A stretch of DNA of 64,000 nucleotides from positions 3,286,001-3,350,000 of the forward strand of contig NZ_CP017659.1 of the NCBI RefSeq assembly GCF_015326965.1, in the 5' to 3' direction. A program made the translations under genes and the position numbers. Under the pieces are notes generated by a model. It searched no databases and was not told the origin of the DNA. It was given only the letters and a program-made list of their open reading frames with translations. Positions 43,884-52,684 of the stretch are shown in pieces. Each line of letters starts with the position of its first letter. Positions within the stretch are counted from its first letter, which is position 1. Source of the stretch: Paenibacillus sp. JZ16 (GTDB taxonomy: Bacteria > Bacillota > Bacilli > Paenibacillales > Paenibacillaceae).

Positions 43884-43997
43884 ATGAGTCATGTTCATCA
43901 TCATAAACATTGTCATACAGGAGGCCATGGAAATTCTGTAGGGATGGTTCTTGTATTGTATATTCTGCTCGTCATCATCTTGAGCTGTTTCTACTAG
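43884..43997 (+). CDS. YjcZ-family small spore-associated membrane peptide
   Basis: 37 residues: the His-rich start MSHVHHHKHCHTGGHG is followed by one hydrophobic helix VLVLYILLVIILSCFY. This matches the YjcZ-type peptides common in spore-formers (Gly/His-rich head and an LxxLLVII helix). GGGGTGA precedes the ATG. CATAAGATA at about 43823 resembles a sporulation-type -10 (CATAnnnTA), without a clear -35. A terminator follows. Confidence 0.7.
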   Translation: MSHVHHHKHCHTGGHGNSVGMVLVLYILLVIILSCFY

Positions 43998-44019
43998 AAT
44001 ACATGGGTTAACCTTGTTG

Positions 44020-44048
44020 CGGCCATCCACTGGATGGCCGTTTATTTT
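44020..44048 (+). terminator. Terminator after the YjcZ-like gene
   Basis: GGCCATCCA-CTGGATGGCC hairpin followed by GTTTATTTT. Confidence 0.75.
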
Positions 44049-44184
44049 GCCTGCTTTGCATGATCGGCAAGAAACAAGTTACACTATACATACACCATTC
44101 GACATATCCATCATTCGACGGCGGATTATCATTTCCCGGGGAATGCCGCCAAGGATCTCCGTATCATGACAGAGGTGAAAAAAG

Positions 44185-44532
44185 ATGCCGATATTCATCA
44201 TCGTAGAGGGTAAGAACGACAGGAGTCGACTACGCCGATTGCTGACATCAGATATAACCATCTTGTGCACGTTCGGAACGTTAAACACCGCCAAGCTTGA
44301 AAGCCTTCATAAACAGGTGAAGGATCAAGAGGTCTATCTTTTTATGGATAACGACAGCTCCGGCAAAAAAATTCGCGGTGCCCTGCGCGACATCTTTCCT
44401 GATGCCGAACAGATTTATACGCGCCGGGGTTACGCCGGAGTTGAAGGAACGCCTGACGAGTACCTAATTGCCCAGTTAGAGAAGGCCGGGCTGGAAGAGT
44501 TCATCATTTACCCGCCTCCTGCTGAATTCTGA
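44185..44532 (+). CDS. Stand-alone Toprim-domain protein (YusF-like)
   Basis: The 115-residue protein is essentially one Toprim fold. IIVEGKND (E8 at the motif glutamate) is followed by DxD-type FMDNDSSGKK with D55 and D57, the Mg2+ ligands. It ends EEFIIYPPPAEF. Small Toprim proteins are related to RNase M5 and OLD nucleases; B. subtilis YusF is a similar unassigned protein. GAGGTG lies 8 bases before the ATG. No partner gene is adjacent. Confidence 0.78.
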   Translation: MPIFIIVEGKNDRSRLRRLLTSDITILCTFGTLNTAKLESLHKQVKDQEVYLFMDNDSSGKKIRGALRDIFPDAEQIYTRRGYAGVEGTPDEYLIAQLEKAGLEEFIIYPPPAEF

Positions 44533-44551
44533 TGACCTTGTTTTAAAATAA

Positions 44552-44596
44552 TAAAAAGGCGTCTCCATCCTAAACGATAGAGCGCACCTTTTGGTT
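44552..44596. terminator. Bidirectional terminator between the Toprim and Sco genes
   Basis: AAAAAGGCG.CTC and GAGCGC.CCTTTT arms; T-runs in both directions. The stem is imperfect. Confidence 0.6.
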
Positions 44597-44607
44597 TTAC
44601 CTATAGG

Positions 44608-45225
44608 TTATTCCTTAATTAAAGACTTAATGTCCTTCACAATATCCTCGGTCTTCACTTCGGCCGGGTCTGCTGCATTATAAGTCTTCCGAATATTGTT
44701 GTCCCGGTCAACCAATGCAATGGAATTGCCATGCGTGAAATTCGTCGAGTTATTGCCGAGCAGCGGGATTTTGAAAGAGTCCTGCATCAGCTTCCGTGTT
44801 TCCTCCTGATCTCCACGAAGGAAGTACCAGCCGCTATAATCAGCATAGAAACGGTCCCCGAATTCCTTAATCTTCTTTTTTGTATCGGTTTCCGGATCAA
44901 AGGAGATGGACACGAAGTTAACCTCTTTACCGAAGAGGCCCTCTTTCTTCAAGTCTTCCTGTATTTGCGAAAGTACCAGTGTCGTAATCGGGCACACATC
45001 TGGGCAGCTGGTGAAATAGAAGTACATGAGCTTCACCTTGCCTTTGGTATCATCCGATGTGATCGTCTTTCCATCCACATTCTCCATGGAATAAGCGGCA
45101 ACCTCACGAACGATAGGAAACTTTTCTTTTCCGAATCCCAGCGAATTGTATACCAGGTAAATTGCTGCTATTACACAGACAGCGAGTAGTACCCAAGTCC
45201 ATTTGTAACGTTTGAATGCATTCAT
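44608..45225 (-). CDS. SCO1/SenC-type copper chaperone for cytochrome oxidase
   Basis: The 205-residue membrane-anchored thioredoxin-fold protein has an N-terminal helix (WVLLAVCVIAAIYLVY), the copper-binding C74-P-D-V-C78 and a conserved histidine in NFTHGNSIALVD near residue 165. This is the full Sco ligand set. It would insert Cu into the CuA site of subunit II (B. subtilis YpmQ). It lies downstream of ctaB on the same strand, consistent with oxidase assembly. Confidence 0.92.
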   Translation of the reverse strand: MNAFKRYKWTWVLLAVCVIAAIYLVYNSLGFGKEKFPIVREVAAYSMENVDGKTITSDDTKGKVKLMYFYFTSCPDVCPITTLVLSQIQEDLKKEGLFGKEVNFVSISFDPETDTKKKIKEFGDRFYADYSGWYFLRGDQEETRKLMQDSFKIPLLGNNSTNFTHGNSIALVDRDNNIRKTYNAADPAEVKTEDIVKDIKSLIKE

Positions 45226-45304
45226 GACCTTCCCCGTTCTCCCTTCGTCTCAGGCAATCCCTGTTCTTATCAGGTTTAGTGTAGCGTTTAAGCCCTTCCA
45301 CCGA

Positions 45305-46243
45305 TTAAAAGGTGGTATTGAGTATGAGAACGATCAGGCTCAAGGTCAAGTAGTTGATGGAGATAATAAATACTTTTTTGGACCAAGCTTCATCGTCCTT
45401 GGCACGGAAACCTTGGAGTGCGGCGTAGAGCCACCAAACAGCCAGGAAGAGTCCGATAACCAGAAAAAAAATACCGGCGTACCCATACGTGTACATCAGA
45501 ATAGGGATCGGAATAAGTAACACCAGGTAAGGAATCATCTGATACTTCGTGCGTTTAATTCCTTTAACAACCGGCAATAACGGGAAGCCCGCTGCGCGAT
45601 ACTCTTCAACGCGGCGAATGCCCAGCGCCCAGAAATGTGGCGGCTGCCACAGAAACAGAAGTGCGAACAGCAGCACCGCAGCCATATCTACGCTTCCTGT
45701 CACGGCCACATAGCCGATCACCGGAGGCATCGCTCCGGAAATAGCGCCTACCGATGTGCTCCATGTTGATGAACGCTTTAGCCATAATGTGTATACCACA
45801 ACGTATACGAACATTCCGATCGCTCCGAATATCCCGGCCAATACCCCTGAGAACAGGAATAACATAGCTAGTCCAACGACCCCAAGTATGATGGCATACC
45901 AAAGAACAACCTTAGGTGTCAGCCGTCCGGTTGGAAGTGAGCGATTCCGTGTGCGCTCCATCTTCATGTCGAGCTCTCTGTCGAAATAGTTATTGAAAAC
46001 ACAGGACGAAGCCATAACAAGCACGGTTCCGAGAAGTGTCATAATCATCAATCCAAATTGGATATCCCAACGCGACGCTAGCCAAAATCCGGCAAAAGCC
46101 GCTATCAAATTTGACCGGATGATTCCGGGCTTCGTCACCGTGATAAAATCTTTCCAAGTCCCCGCCTTATCGGGAGGTGCAGGCGCTGCCGAGGCAAGTG
46201 CTGCGGATTCTGAAGGAGCCTGGTATCTCAAGTGATTATCCAC
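45305..46243 (-). CDS. ctaB: Protoheme IX farnesyltransferase (heme O synthase)
   Basis: UbiA-family membrane enzyme that adds a farnesyl group to heme b to make heme O. The 312-residue protein has about nine helices, the prenyl-diphosphate motif NNYFDRELDMKMERT (D-x3-D) near residue 85 and the loop KRSSTWSTSVGAISGAMPP. GTG start behind AAGGAGG (about 10 bases). Together with CtaA and Sco it supplies an aa3-type oxidase whose structural genes are not in this window. Confidence 0.95.
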   Translation of the reverse strand: MDNHLRYQAPSESAALASAAPAPPDKAGTWKDFITVTKPGIIRSNLIAAFAGFWLASRWDIQFGLMIMTLLGTVLVMASSCVFNNYFDRELDMKMERTRNRSLPTGRLTPKVVLWYAIILGVVGLAMLFLFSGVLAGIFGAIGMFVYVVVYTLWLKRSSTWSTSVGAISGAMPPVIGYVAVTGSVDMAAVLLFALLFLWQPPHFWALGIRRVEEYRAAGFPLLPVVKGIKRTKYQMIPYLVLLIPIPILMYTYGYAGIFFLVIGLFLAVWWLYAALQGFRAKDDEAWSKKVFIISINYLTLSLIVLILNTTF

Positions 46244-46469
46244 GTGTAAACGTTCCTCCTTGTATCTGTCGTTATGGAGGAAGTACTGCCTCCGCTATAA
46301 AGTTTATCATATCATTAGTAAAAAGTGTTTAGCAATCCTTCGGAATTCGTTCCATCTATATGACAATTCAGTGACATTTGGAAGCGATCTATTCTTGACG
46401 TTATGCCGTTGTTTAAGGCACAATTTGTCTATGTAGCAAAGGTGAGTGTCGATCCCGTAATATGAATAC

Positions 46470-46505
46470 AAAGCCCGGAGCGCAATGATAGCGCTCCGGG
46501 CTTCC
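46470..46505 (-). terminator. Terminator after the minus-strand SASP gene
   Basis: AAGCCCGGAGCGC-AATGATA-GCGCTCCGGGCTT, a perfect 13-bp stem. Confidence 0.8.
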
Positions 46506-46528
46506 ATACTCACGTTATGAGAAAGAGA

Positions 46529-46747
46529 TTACAGCGTGCGGCCAGACCCCGAAAGAGCCTGTTCAGCTTGCTGTACCAAACGTTTTGTAATGTATCCACC
46601 CAGGGATCCTGTTTCACGGGAAGTATAGTTACCATAGTAACCGTCCTGAGGAATCGTTACGCCTAGTTCTTGAGCAGCCTCGAGTTTCAAACGTTGTAAT
46701 GCTGCAGTAGCTTGAGGTACAACCAAATTGTTGCTGCGGCGTGCCAT
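46529..46747 (-). CDS. Alpha/beta-type small acid-soluble spore protein
   Basis: The 72-residue DNA-binding spore protein saturates spore DNA and protects it from UV. It has the invariant pieces [16 protein letters not shown], the germination-protease site region [30 protein letters not shown] and a Q-rich end. It is 80-90% like the SASP at 49739. AGGGAG precedes the ATG. A SigG-like promoter lies upstream. Confidence 0.97.
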   Translation of the reverse strand: MARRSNNLVVPQATAALQRLKLEAAQELGVTIPQDGYYGNYTSRETGSLGGYITKRLVQQAEQALSGSGRTL

Positions 46748-46801
46748 ATTAAATATCTCCCTTCACTGAATGTCTGTTATTCCAGTGCAAGCTTGCAAAC
46801 T

Positions 46802-46830
46802 TATTATGGCTCCTTCTTGCAACGTTATAC
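46802..46830 (-). promoter_or_regulatory. SigG-like promoter of the SASP gene
   Basis: On the minus strand CATAATA (46808-46802) is preceded by GTATA (46830-46826) at 17 bases. This loosely fits the forespore consensus GnATR / CATnnTA. Confidence 0.35.
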
Positions 46831-46868
46831 GTATTTTTTGAATTTTTATCTTTGGAGGTTTTTTTCAT

Positions 46869-47036
46869 ATGAGTAAAGGCTTATCCCTGTGGTTTGCGGT
46901 CTCTTCGATCGTCCTGCTGACCGCTTCTGCCATCTCCATCAGCTACAACGGATTTCTGGCCGGCGGTCTCGCTCTACTCTCCATTCTCAATATAGGCTGG
47001 GGATTCATCATCAAATCCAAACGCAAGCCTTCTTAA
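46869..47036 (+). CDS. Small two-helix membrane protein
   Basis: The ATG at 46869 follows TGGAGG by 10 bases. The 55-residue product is MSKGLSLWFAVSSIVLLTAS, a short polar turn (SISYNG), a second helix and a basic tail (KSKRKPS). I recognise no family. It is divergent from the SASP gene and ends six bases before the convergent trpS stop. Confidence 0.6.
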   Translation: MSKGLSLWFAVSSIVLLTASAISISYNGFLAGGLALLSILNIGWGFIIKSKRKPS

Positions 47037-47042
47037 GGAAGC

Positions 47043-48029
47043 TTATTTACGAGCCAGAAAGCCCATCTTGTCCTTGACGCCATCCAGTATTTGAGCCGCA
47101 GTCTTCTGTGCCTGCTCTGCTCCCTTGGCCAGAATGTCATGGATCTCACCGGTTTGGCGAATTTCGTAGTATCTGTTTTGAAGTGGTTCCAGAGCGGCTA
47201 CTACAACTTCGCCAAGCTCCTTCTTGAATGCCCCGTACATCTTTCCTTCAAAACGCGCCTGTACTTCCTGCAGGGATACTCCAGCGCACTCGGAATAAAT
47301 GCTCATCAGATTGCTAACCTCTGGTTTAGCGGACGGATCATAGACCACTTCGGCCCCGGAGTCGGTTGTAGCCCGGCTGATTTTCTTGCGTATTTGATCC
47401 GGCGTGTCCAGCATCGCAATATAACTGCCCTCAACCGGATTACTTTTGCTCATCTTTTTAGAAGCATCGTCCAGCGACATAATTCGTGCGCCTACCTCTG
47501 GAATGAACGGTTCCGGCATATTGAAGTAGGAACCAAACCGATGGTTGAACCGTGCAGCTAAATCGCGCGTGATTTCCAAATGCTGCTTCTGGTCATCCCC
47601 TACCGGTACCAGATTGGCATTATACAGCAATATGTCTGCAGCCATGAGCGCTGGATAGACAAACAAACCGGCTCCTACGGAATCTTTACCCTCCGATTTG
47701 TCCTTAAATTGTGTCATTCGTTCCAATTCGCCCATATTGACCATCGTTGTCATGATCCATCCCAGCTCGGCATGCTGAGGAACATGGGATTGAAGAAAAA
47801 TATTAGCACGATTCGGGTCGATTCCGGCTGCAACGTACAGTGCCGCAACCGATTCGGAGCGATCTCTAAGCGAACTTGGCTCCTGCGGTACCGTAATGGC
47901 ATGCAGATCGACGACCATAAAGTAACAATCATGCTCATCTTGGAGCTTAACGAAATTTTTAATGGCTCCGATGTAGTTGCCCAGTGTCAAATTGCCACTC
48001 GGCTGAATTCCCGATAATACAGTTTTCAT
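47043..48029 (-). CDS. trpS: Tryptophanyl-tRNA synthetase
   Basis: Class I synthetase that charges tRNA-Trp. The 328-residue protein has the HIGH-type region QPSGNLTLGNYIGA near residue 9 and the KMSKS loop KKMSKSNPVEGS near residue 193, plus DLHAIT and GDDQKQHLE in the active site. The ATG follows GGAGGG. It is preceded by a T-box leader, so uncharged tRNA-Trp should raise its expression. Confidence 0.97.
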   Translation of the reverse strand: MKTVLSGIQPSGNLTLGNYIGAIKNFVKLQDEHDCYFMVVDLHAITVPQEPSSLRDRSESVAALYVAAGIDPNRANIFLQSHVPQHAELGWIMTTMVNMGELERMTQFKDKSEGKDSVGAGLFVYPALMAADILLYNANLVPVGDDQKQHLEITRDLAARFNHRFGSYFNMPEPFIPEVGARIMSLDDASKKMSKSNPVEGSYIAMLDTPDQIRKKISRATTDSGAEVVYDPSAKPEVSNLMSIYSECAGVSLQEVQARFEGKMYGAFKKELGEVVVAALEPLQNRYYEIRQTGEIHDILAKGAEQAQKTAAQILDGVKDKMGFLARK

Positions 48030-48099
48030 GACTAGCCCTCCATTTATTTACAATATTCTTTAATCCAAAGTCTGCCCCGCTCAAGGAATTATATATGAA

Positions 48100-48360
48100 C
48101 GCAAAAAGGCCTCACATCCGCAAGGGACGTGAGACCGTGGTGCCACCCTAATTCGCTGCATTAAACTCTAATACTTAAGCTGCAGCCTTCCATTCTTGTA
48201 ACGGAGAATACCCGGCCGGCATATTAAGGAATATCAGTATAATCCCTGTTCAGCCTGGCACTCAAAGGTCCATTCAGCAAAGCGGATCCACCGGTTCACA
48301 TCAACCACCGGCTTTCTGAAGGATGGGCCGCACCTGCTTACTTGTCCTTGTCATCGTGTT
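48100..48360 (-). promoter_or_regulatory. T-box leader of trpS (tRNA-Trp specific)
   Basis: The minus-strand RNA has the T-box sequence AGGGTGGCACCACG (48149-48136) that pairs with the tRNA acceptor end. A terminator hairpin at 48101-48136 (GGTCTCACGTCC / GGATGTGAGGCC and TTTTT) follows. A TGG in GAATGGACC (48272-48270) near the base of stem I is the likely Trp specifier. Confidence 0.9.
48101..48136 (-). terminator. T-box terminator hairpin before trpS
   Basis: GGTCTCACGTCC pairs with GGATGTGAGGCC, followed by TTTTT. It competes with the antiterminator containing the T-box sequence. Confidence 0.85.
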
Positions 48361-48389
48361 TCAATCATTTTGGATCACTATTACATGCA

Positions 48390-48418
48390 ATGATAAAACT
48401 CTTGCTCTCCCTTGTCAA
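48390..48418 (-). promoter_or_regulatory. trpS promoter
   Basis: On the minus strand TTGACA (48418-48413) and TATCAT (48395-48390) are 17 bases apart, upstream of the T-box leader. Confidence 0.7.
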
Positions 48419-48539
48419 TTCCATTTTGGAATCAAGTCGTCCGATGTTTTGAAGCATTTCTTTTACCCTTTCCGTAAAAATCTGTTATGATGTGGTTAAT
48501 CGTCCAGACCATGATTTCTGTTAGTAAAGGAGCATCGAT

Positions 48540-49531
48540 ATGAATCAAGTGACCAAAGGCCAGTGGAATGGTTACGACACCTATATTTTAAACAGCGGCC
48601 GTCTTGAAGTGACTCTCCTTCCTCGTCTAGGTAACAATGTCATTGGAATTAAAGACCTTGAAAATTCACGCGAAATCCTTCGAAAACCAGATGAAAGTGA
48701 GCTTGCCTTCTATCTTCAGAAGCCCTATCACTTCGGCATCCCGATGCTCATTCCGCCAGGCCGGATTTCCAAAGGCCAGTTTGAGTACGGCGGAACATCG
48801 TATCAATTTGATCAAAATACCGCGAACGACAATCATATCCACGGTCTCCACCGATCACAGGCTTGGTGTGTCAGCGACATAGAGGAAGATGATGATGGGT
48901 GCGCCGTTTCGACAGAGTTCATATCATCGGATGATCCGAAATGGATCGCCCAATTCCCAGTACCGCTGAAGCTGGAAATGACCTTCCGTCTTCAGGGGCC
49001 CGCTTATCGCAGAGTCTTCGTGTAACGAATCTGGGTTCCAGCCCTGTCCCGTTCGGCATGGGTTACCATACGTGGTTCCTGCTTGATGGCGAGCCGCATC
49101 GCTGGACGCTGGATCTGCCTGTAGAGGGTATTTATACCTTGAATAATGAACTGATCCCAACCGGAGATTTTTCACCGCTTGGCCATCTGGAACAACTGAA
49201 TTCTGGACTAAACCTGAAGGAAGCCGACCTGGATACGATATTAAAAATTCCAGAGGGCAAACCGGCTGAAGCCATGCTTCAACGGGATGATGGTTATCAA
49301 ATTCATTATTCGGCTGACCGCGCCTTTTTCAAGCACTGGGTGCTCTATACGAAAGGCGTCGCAGAGGACTTCCTTTGCATCGAGCCGTATACCTGGCTTC
49401 CGAACGCGCCCAATTTAAATCTGCCGAATGAAGAAACCGGTCTGATTCATCTGGAACCGGGGCAGACCGTGAACCTGAATACCCAGATCAGCATCCAAAA
49501 AACAACACCGGAGGCGGAGCAAGGGGAATAG
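48540..49531 (+). pseudogene. Aldose 1-epimerase (mutarotase) family gene with a one-base frameshift
   Basis: The first part (48540-49025) begins MNQVTKGQWNGYDTYILN and contains IPMLIPPGRIS and NHIHGLHR, family motifs with the catalytic-type histidine. The frame then runs to an early TAA at 49023. The second part continues in the -1 frame with SQSLRVTNLGSSPVPFGMGY and HTWF and the C-terminal strand set to 49531. Adding one G to the GGGG run at 48995-48998 would join them (LQGARLSQSL) into a normal ~330-residue protein. This is either a real null mutation or a sequencing error. Confidence 0.82.
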
Positions 49532-49575
49532 CAAATCCCCGGTGAACCATTAGATCTTCATATACTTAATGTTTC

Positions 49576-49617
49576 AACAAGAGCAGCCCTTTGTTTCAAA
49601 GGGCTGCTCTTGTTTGT
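49576..49617. terminator. Terminator after the epimerase gene
   Basis: AACAAGAGCAGCCCTTTG and CAAAGGGCTGCTCTTGTT are perfectly complementary. Confidence 0.88.
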
Positions 49618-49676
49618 CTAGATACACGACAATTTCATTCGGATAATTTTACCAGCCAATGATCTGCCTCCAGCAC

Positions 49677-49706
49677 GAATGAGATTCCTAGGATTCAGTC
49701 ATAATA
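49677..49706 (+). promoter_or_regulatory. SigG-like promoter of the plus-strand SASP gene
   Basis: GAATG (49677-49681) and CATAATA (49700-49706) are 18 bases apart, matching the forespore pattern. Confidence 0.45.
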
Positions 49707-49738
49707 TCCACATACAACATCAAAGGAGGTGACATGAC

Positions 49739-49960
49739 ATGGCTCAAGGTCGTTCTTCTAACAATCTTGTCGTACCTCAAGCAACTGCAGCTCTTCAACA
49801 ATTGAAAGTAGAAGCTGCTCAAGAACTGGGTGTGACGCTTCCACAAGACGGTTACATGGGTAACTATACTTCCCGTGAAACAGGTTCTTTGGGAGGTTAC
49901 ATCACCAAACGTCTGGTTCAATTGGCTGAGCAGCAATTATCGGGTCGTTCGAACCTGTAA
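49739..49960 (+). CDS. Alpha/beta-type small acid-soluble spore protein (second copy)
   Basis: The 73-residue paralogue of the SASP at 46529 is nearly identical through [16 protein letters not shown] and [17 protein letters not shown]. The ends differ (MAQGRSS and LSGRSNL). AAAGGAGGTGA lies close upstream. Its own SigG-like promoter and a terminator frame it. Confidence 0.97.
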   Translation: MAQGRSSNNLVVPQATAALQQLKVEAAQELGVTLPQDGYMGNYTSRETGSLGGYITKRLVQLAEQQLSGRSNL

Positions 49961-49990
49961 TTCGCATCTCTTCCCTCCAGCCGTAATTAG

Positions 49991-50027
49991 AAAGAGGCGA
50001 TCTTCTCCCCAAAGATCGCCTCTTTCG
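49991..50027. terminator. Bidirectional terminator
   Basis: AAAGAGGCGATCTT-CTCCCC-AAGATCGCCTCTTT. Confidence 0.85.
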
Positions 50028-50053
50028 TTATATGTTCTATATGATAAATGATT

Positions 50054-50458
50054 TCAGGATTCCGAAGCAGCTTCGGCATATGTATTCCGAGGGTACCGAA
50101 TCATCAAGTTTGCCATGTTATAGTTGGATTCAAGGACAGCATCTACAATTACAATGCCTTGTCGTACCATAAATTCATAACTGATTTCGCCGTGTGTCCA
50201 GTGACGTTTATGTTTCAGACTTTCAAGTGCCATCGTACGAAAAGAGAATTGTTGAGCTTCACTTAGCCCCTCCTCAAGTGGAGCTATGACTCCGTTACGC
50301 CCAGCCAATGGATTGTGCCGTATGCCAAATTTACCAATTACATTATTTCGTATTTGTACAAATACTGTCCCTGAACTAAGACCTCCCAACTCTTCTTCCA
50401 GCTCTTTAAAAACGATGTCCAATTGTCTAGCCAGTGATAATTGATCTAGTTTTACCAT
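50054..50458 (-). CDS. Conserved-looking hypothetical 134-residue protein
   Basis: The ATG at 50458 follows GGAGGGGAGAAG. The soluble protein is mixed alpha/beta: a helical start (LARQLDIVFKELEEEL), a strand FVQIRNNVIGKFGIRHN, then a helix SEAQQFSFRTMALESL and an end ESNYNMANLMIRYPRN. No known catalytic motif is seen and I do not recognise the family. Its promoter is near-consensus (TTGATA/TATAAT), so it is probably well expressed. Confidence 0.65.
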   Translation of the reverse strand: MVKLDQLSLARQLDIVFKELEEELGGLSSGTVFVQIRNNVIGKFGIRHNPLAGRNGVIAPLEEGLSEAQQFSFRTMALESLKHKRHWTHGEISYEFMVRQGIVIVDAVLESNYNMANLMIRYPRNTYAEAASES

Positions 50459-50512
50459 CTCTTCTCCCCTCCTTTATTAGTAAATCCTCCCTATTATTAG
50501 GGCTTATGACTC

Positions 50513-50541
50513 ATTATAGGGTAAAGGAATCAATGTATCAA
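50513..50541 (-). promoter_or_regulatory. Near-consensus promoter of the 134-residue protein gene
   Basis: On the minus strand TTGATA (50541-50536) and TATAAT (50518-50513) are 17 bases apart. Confidence 0.65.
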
Positions 50542-50635
50542 CAATATTCAACACATTTGGGTATTTATTACTAAAATTGCACAAATAATTTAGGTTTCGG
50601 CTCCTTTTTTGCGTCAACTTTCATTCTTTTACGAC

Positions 50636-50661
50636 AAAAAAAGAAGCCCGAATCGGGCTCC
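50636..50661 (-). terminator. pepF terminator
   Basis: GAGCCCGATTCGGGCTTC followed by TTTTTTT on the minus strand. Confidence 0.75.
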
Positions 50662-50745
50662 TCCATAGGTTGGAAATTGCATGTATTGAGAGGAAAACGT
50701 CCTCCAAGGAAATTCTTATCTGTTATTCCGATGATAATCAACAAA

Positions 50746-52539
50746 TCACGCCATATGCTCCGTCATTTGCAGGAATTGTTTAATGTCGGATACGCAGGAA
50801 TCTGCTGCACTTTGCCAGAAATCGCGCTGGTTCAGATCCACATTCAGGTGTTTCTTCGCCAGATCCTCCACGGACATCACGCCGGTGTCGCGAAGAAGTG
50901 CATCATATTTGTCCGCAAAGCTCGGACCTTCTTCCAATGCCCGAACATAGAGGCCCGTGCTGAACATATAACCGAAGGTGTACGGGAAATTATAGAACGG
51001 CGTCCCGGTAATATAGAAATGAAGCTTGGATGCCCAGAAATGCGGATGGTATGATGTCAGAGCATCACAATAGGCTTCCTTCTGCGCTTCCACCATCAAT
51101 TCCGATATTTCCTCGCTGCTGAGCAGACCGCTTTTCCGCTTGTCATAGAAGCGGGTTTCGAACAAGAAGCGTGCATGAATATTCATAAAGAAGGCTACGC
51201 TGTTCTGAATTTTCTCTTCCAGCAGGGCCAGCTTTTCTTCTTCGCTGCCGGCTCCCTTCACCATCGCATCAAAAACAATCATTTCGGCAAATGTAGATGC
51301 CGTCTCGGCAACATTCATTGCATATTTTTGGTTAAGCACCGGAATTCCGCCCATCAGATGCTGATGGTAGGCATGGCCGAGCTCATGAGCTAGGGTCGAA
51401 ACGTTCGAGGCCGTTCCGCCAAACGTCATGAAGATTCGGGTCTGGCCGCTTGCCGGGAAGGAGGTACAGAAACCGCCAGGGCGCTTGCCGGGACGATCCT
51501 CCACCTCAATCCAGCTCTTGTCGAACGCCATTTGCGAGAAATCCGCCAATCTCGGGCTGAACTTGCGGAATTGCTCCACAATGTTAACAGCTGCATCGTC
51601 ATATGAGATTTTGGTTGCGGAAGTGCGCAGCGGGGCATCTACATCAGTCCAAGACAAACCTTCCAGACCAAGCAGCTTGGCTTTGCGGTTCAGGTATTCC
51701 ACAAGCACCGACTTCGTGTCTTGGATGACCGCCCACATGGTATCCAGGGTCTGACGGCTCATCCGGCCAATCGCGAGCGGCTCCTTCAATACATCCTCCC
51801 AGCCGCGGTTCTCGTACAGCTTCAGGCGGTAGCCGGATAAATGGTTAAGGGTATCCGCACAGTAATCAGCGGAGTCTCCCCATGCCTGCTCCCACTTTTC
51901 AAACATGGATTGACGTACTTCCCGGCGAGGATCATGCATTTTATTGAATGCCTGTCCTGCGGACAACATGACCGTCTTACCGTCTTCCTCATAGGGGATT
52001 TGGATTTTCTTAACGATGGTATCGTAGAACTCTCCCCATCCATGATAACCGTCTACGCCAAGCGATAGAGCCAGGCTCTCTAACTCGGGACTCATCTTGT
52101 CTTTGGCGAGATTACGGCTTTCGTTCAATACGAAATCAAGCTCGGACACCTTATCCGTACCGGTCCAAGCCGTCCAGAGTTCGTCATCCATACCACGGAG
52201 AACGTTATCGAATTGGTTCTTAACCGATTGCAGGGTCGCGGACAACGACGTTACCCGTCCGGATAATTGAACCGCCTTCTTGTCATTCACATTCTGCGCG
52301 GTCAGGCAGCCCACGAATGCGGAGACTTCACGGATGCGGGCATAGGCATTCTGAAACTGCTCAAGGAAGCGCTCAAGGCTGGATGCGCCCTCCATGGTTT
52401 CCGGAACGGTCAATGCTTTAACGGCTTGCTGAAGATTATGTACATCCTGCTCAAGTGCCTCAAGAAAGCTCATGAGCTGCGGTGAGGAAGAGCCTCCGGG
52501 AAATATCGATTCCAAATCCCAAGTTTGTTGAAGTGCCAT
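50746..52539 (-). CDS. pepF: Oligoendopeptidase F (M3 family metallopeptidase)
   Basis: Cytosolic zinc peptidase that cuts short peptides. The 597-residue protein has the zinc site HELGH in STLAHELGHAYHQHL near residue 380 and the downstream glutamate in ETASTFAEM (third ligand). The family C-terminus includes FYNFPYTFGYMFSTGLY. The ATG at 52539 is favoured (MALQQTWDLESIFPGG) with AAAGGTG upstream. In B. subtilis yjbG lies near the truncated globin and nadK, as here. Confidence 0.95.
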   Translation of the reverse strand: MALQQTWDLESIFPGGSSSPQLMSFLEALEQDVHNLQQAVKALTVPETMEGASSLERFLEQFQNAYARIREVSAFVGCLTAQNVNDKKAVQLSGRVTSLSATLQSVKNQFDNVLRGMDDELWTAWTGTDKVSELDFVLNESRNLAKDKMSPELESLALSLGVDGYHGWGEFYDTIVKKIQIPYEEDGKTVMLSAGQAFNKMHDPRREVRQSMFEKWEQAWGDSADYCADTLNHLSGYRLKLYENRGWEDVLKEPLAIGRMSRQTLDTMWAVIQDTKSVLVEYLNRKAKLLGLEGLSWTDVDAPLRTSATKISYDDAAVNIVEQFRKFSPRLADFSQMAFDKSWIEVEDRPGKRPGGFCTSFPASGQTRIFMTFGGTASNVSTLAHELGHAYHQHLMGGIPVLNQKYAMNVAETASTFAEMIVFDAMVKGAGSEEEKLALLEEKIQNSVAFFMNIHARFLFETRFYDKRKSGLLSSEEISELMVEAQKEAYCDALTSYHPHFWASKLHFYITGTPFYNFPYTFGYMFSTGLYVRALEEGPSFADKYDALLRDTGVMSVEDLAKKHLNVDLNQRDFWQSAADSCVSDIKQFLQMTEHMA

Positions 52540-52684
52540 TGAACATTCATCACCTTTCGAAATAAAATATGATTTCAAGCGGAATACCATTTGTGTGGAC
52601 TTAGGGAAAAGTGTATAACTATATATAACTCAATTTAAGTTTATCACTGTTACAACCAATTTACTGCTGGAGGAGCTAGAAGCC

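Noticed and set aside
48990-49003. Programmed -1 frameshift as an explanation of the split epimerase gene
   Set aside because: The run CAG GGG CCC does not give an X-XXY-YYZ slippery site in frame, and mutarotases are not known to use recoding. A one-base loss is simpler.
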